From Penium margaritaceum (Eukaryota; Streptophyta; Zygnematophyceae; Desmidiales; Peniaceae): 20,202 nt of DNA. Position numbers and translations under genes: made by a program. The stretch's first letter is position 1. Each line of letters starts with the position of its first letter. The notes beneath the pieces are model-generated. The model had not been told where the DNA came from. It was given only the letters and a program-made list of their open reading frames with translations, and made no database searches. This document shows, one piece after another, positions 18,666 to 20,202 of this stretch. The stretch spans positions 54,979-75,180 of the forward strand of contig SZWC01007292.1 in assembly GCA_023375785.1 (NCBI GenBank). Direction: 5' to 3'.

Positions 18666-18699
18666 CGAGCCACCAACCGCCTATCGAGCTGGTGGCTCG
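18666..18699. repeat. 10-bp hairpin, gypsy 3' LTR copy
   Basis: Counterpart of 11725-11758. CGAGCCACCA pairs exactly with TGGTGGCTCG around a 14-base loop. Confidence 0.75.
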
Positions 18700-19185
18700 A
18701 TTGGAAGCGAGGAGGCCGCAAGGCCTTGAGGGCTGCGGACTATGCCCTGGCCCTCGCTCACCATCTTCGCTCGTGAGAGCAAGCAAACACAAGGGATAGA
18801 GTGAGAGTGAGGAGCAAGGTGTGCACGAGAAAGGTCAGAGCAAAATCACAGATCATGCCTCGTATGCGATGATTTGCACTGACTCGTCAAAAATGAAACT
18901 TGAGTTCGTTTAGGTCAAACTACAAGTTTTGAAATCAGAATAATTGTGCATACTCCCGAGTTCGAGATAATGCCCCCCTTGTTTTGGACCCCGAACGAGG
19001 GGGCGAGGTAACAATGGCAATGGGCCTCCGAAAACTTGAAGTATTCAAGTCTCCCTGCACGGGTCGTTGATGACGATTGCCCCAAAGAGTGACGCAAAGG
19101 GTACAACCCCCCAAGCGAGCTATGGATGCCGTTCTGCAAACTCCGACAATGACCTAGATGTAGGAGCTCAAGACACAGTCATGAA

Positions 19186-19190
19186 CTAAC
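19186..19190. repeat. Target-site duplication CTAAC, right copy
   Basis: Right-hand copy of the gypsy target duplication; see 11540-11544. Confidence 0.88.
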
Positions 19191-19294
19191 TCTTGCTCTT
19201 TCTTGCACCTGCTTGCTTGTTAGTGCTCTAGCTGACGGAACTATGTTGCCACATCAGCAGCAGCAAGGCTAGGAAGCTTCCTAACATTTTCTCA
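19186..19294 (+). repeat. Inner copia 3' LTR, second part
   Basis: Begins with the duplicated CTAAC and continues TCTTGCTC, CACCTGCTTGCTTG, AGCTGACGG and CAGCAGCAAGGCTAGGA. It aligns with 5252-5366 of the 5' LTR and ends TTTTCTCA. This rejoins the LTR that is cut at 11544. Confidence 0.9.
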
Positions 19295-19299
19295 AGTAG
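19295..19299. repeat. Target-site duplication AGTAG, right copy
   Basis: Follows the end of the inner copia 3' LTR and matches 4717-4721. Confidence 0.85.
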
Positions 19300-19893
19300 C
19301 ACAGTTACACGTTGCACAACAACGATGAGAGCCGCATCTCATGTAGTTGCCATGCGCGGCTGCGTAGTAAAGCTACAGAATCACGTAGCTATGGAGTAAC
19401 GTTTGTAGCTCCTATTGCTGCAACACTACTACTATTGCTGCATTGTTGTAGCTGCTGGTGCTGGTGCTGGTGCTATTGCAAATCTCCTATTGTTGTTGTT
19501 GCTAATTACTACTGCTACTTGCTGCTCTGTCGCCATGTTGTTACTCTTGTTGCTACCAAGGTGGCACTCCTATGCTCATGCTTTGCACTTCTGGTATGGT
19601 TGTGACAATAGTCCTATGCTGATGTGGCCGCTGGTGCTGTCGCAATGCTAAAGCAGCATTGCTCTCACACTAGTTCAACTGTTGTGGTATTGGCAGCACT
19701 CATACCATTGCAGCCGGTGTTGCCGTCCACTCGTGACAGCGGCAAGGTGATGTTTTTACTAGTGACATCGCAATGATCTTTATGCTACTGTTGTCTGATA
19801 CGACGGTAACCCAGAGATGATGTGGCTATAGCGATGAATCTCACTGCTCATGCTAGTGTTGTGTTTCTAATGTGTAGCTGAGCGAGAAATGTC
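19300..19893 (-). other. Outer copia leader, right half, triplet-rich
   Basis: Non-coding. Next to the primer-binding site the minus strand (AGCGGGACAT..CTCGCTCAGC) aligns with the start of the inner copia leader. From 19405 to 19560 the plus strand is rich in GCT/GTT/ACT triplets, with GCTGGT repeated three times near 19455-19472. Open frames on the plus strand here (Leu/Cys-rich) follow from that composition and are not believed to be genes. Confidence 0.6.
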
Positions 19894-19910
19894 CCGCTGA
19901 TGTAACAACA
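19894..19910 (-). promoter_or_regulatory. Worn primer-binding site, outer copia
   Basis: The minus strand reads TGTTGTTACATCAGCGG directly after the inferred LTR end. It aligns in position with TGGTATCAGAGCAGCG of the inner copia, but only part of the tRNA complement remains. Confidence 0.5.
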
Positions 19911-20174
19911 TGAGGAGTTACCTGGAAGCTTCCTTGTTTTGCTATTGCTGACGTGGCAACGCCGTCGAGTCAGCTCATGCAGTAGTCTGCAAGTCAAATG
20001 CAACAACAACAAGGCTTTGGTTTGAGGACATGTGCATAGTCTCATAAGCTTCAATAGCTTCAATGCCACGTTGGCCTGCCCCCCTCGAATCGCGGCGCAT
20101 CGATGTGCACCGCAGCACATCAGTGTGGTCTCAATCCACATCGGCCACCTCGGCCCAGCGGGAAGGGGGGGCGC
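19911..20174 (-). repeat. Outer copia 5' LTR, partial
   Basis: On the minus strand the blocks TATTGAAGCTTATGAGACT, GAGCTGACTCG, CGTTGCCACGTCAGCA and AACAAGGAAGCTTCC match, in order, the end of the inner copia LTR (5218-5350 and 19205-19285). Only the last 260 bases or so lie in the window. Confidence 0.75.
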
Positions 20175-20202
20175 GGGGGGGGGGGGGGGGGGGGGGGGGG
20201 GG
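20175..20202. repeat. Run of 28 G at window end
   Basis: An uninterrupted G homopolymer to the last base, preceded by another G-rich stretch (20164-20173). It may be a real tract or a sequencing/assembly artefact at a contig edge. Confidence 0.9.

Larger units (their letters stand above)
11545..19185 (+). mobile_element. Ty3/gypsy chromovirus inserted in copia 3' LTR
   Basis: About 7.6 kb with LTRs at both ends, a near-match initiator-Met primer-binding site, gag with RNA-binding tail, protease, RT, RNase H, an integrase remnant, a chromodomain, a polypurine tract and 5-bp target-site duplications. Integrase after RNase H makes it gypsy, and the C-terminal chromodomain makes it a chromovirus. 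It is the youngest of the three insertions by nesting order. The integrase core is deleted and all genes carry stops or frameshifts. Confidence 0.92.
18497..19185 (+). repeat. Gypsy 3' LTR
   Basis: Begins TGTAGCAGAAGGGC and ends where CTAAC of the target duplication begins. About 20 bp shorter than the 5' copy and substantially diverged from it, with roughly one difference in four or five bases over the last 100 bases. The expected CA end is not kept (it reads TGAA). Confidence 0.9.
4722..19294 (+). mobile_element. Inner Ty1/copia element, itself interrupted
   Basis: A complete-length copia element with two LTRs, an adjacent primer-binding site, a broken gag/pol, a polypurine tract and 5-bp target-site duplications. 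Without the gypsy insertion and its duplication it would be about 6.9 kb. Domain order is gag-position ORF, protease-region remnant, integrase, repeat-bearing linker, reverse transcriptase and RNase H, which is the copia arrangement. It inserted into the leader of the outer copia, in opposite orientation. The gypsy element later landed in its 3' LTR. Confidence 0.9.
19295..20202 (-). mobile_element. Outer Ty1/copia element, 5' part
   Basis: Continuation of the minus-strand outer copia beyond the nested insertions. It holds the rest of the leader, a worn primer-binding site and the end of the 5' LTR. The remainder of the LTR lies beyond the window or is replaced by the G-run. Confidence 0.75.

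Noticed and set aside
19312..19651. Leu/Cys/Ala-rich frames resembling membrane proteins
   Set aside because: They arise from GCT/GTT triplet-rich, non-coding leader sequence of the outer copia. Two frames are open together, as expected for simple-sequence DNA.
19793..19804. Minus-strand GTCGTATCAGAC as the outer copia primer-binding site
   Set aside because: It resembles TGGTATCAGAGC (9 of 12 after alignment) but lies about 100 bases inside the element. LTR and leader alignments place the true site at 19894-19910.

Overview
The window is repetitive plant-type DNA with no ordinary host gene that I can support. It consists almost entirely of decayed LTR retrotransposons. The evidence is initiator-Met-tRNA primer-binding sites, Ty1/copia and Ty3/gypsy chromovirus domain orders, and a chromodomain after the integrase. 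A land plant with slow removal of old transposons fits best: the LTR pairs differ by roughly a fifth or more by eye, yet the elements still carry target-site duplications. I cannot name the species.

Layout: three elements are nested. (1) An outer minus-strand copia element starts in a diverged 3' LTR at about 238-808. It runs through RNase H, integrase, protease and gag remnants to 4716, and resumes at 19300-20174 with its leader, a worn primer-binding site and part of its 5' LTR. (2) A plus-strand copia element of the same family (4722-19294) inserted into the outer leader, duplicating AGTAG (4717-4721 and 19295-19299). It has a 5' LTR, a perfect TGGTATCAGAGC site, a broken gag/pol, a polypurine tract and a 3' LTR. 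(3) A plus-strand gypsy chromovirus (11545-19185) inserted into that 3' LTR, duplicating CTAAC (11540-11544 and 19186-19190). The 3' LTR is therefore split into 11006-11544 and 19186-19294.

All three elements are dead. The outer copia has lost its reverse transcriptase by deletion. The inner copia has no recognisable protease active site and has YVDY in place of YVDD. The gypsy element has lost the zinc finger and catalytic core of its integrase. Premature stops in the readable frames are mostly TAG, often where a CAG glutamine codon is expected, which suggests C-to-T decay at methylated CHG sites.

Points worth a second look are an 8-unit 36-bp in-frame repeat in the copia integrase-RT linker, paired hairpins in the gypsy LTRs, a gag-position ORF in the inner copia that does not resemble copia Gag, the stop-codon bias, and a run of 28 G at the right edge.
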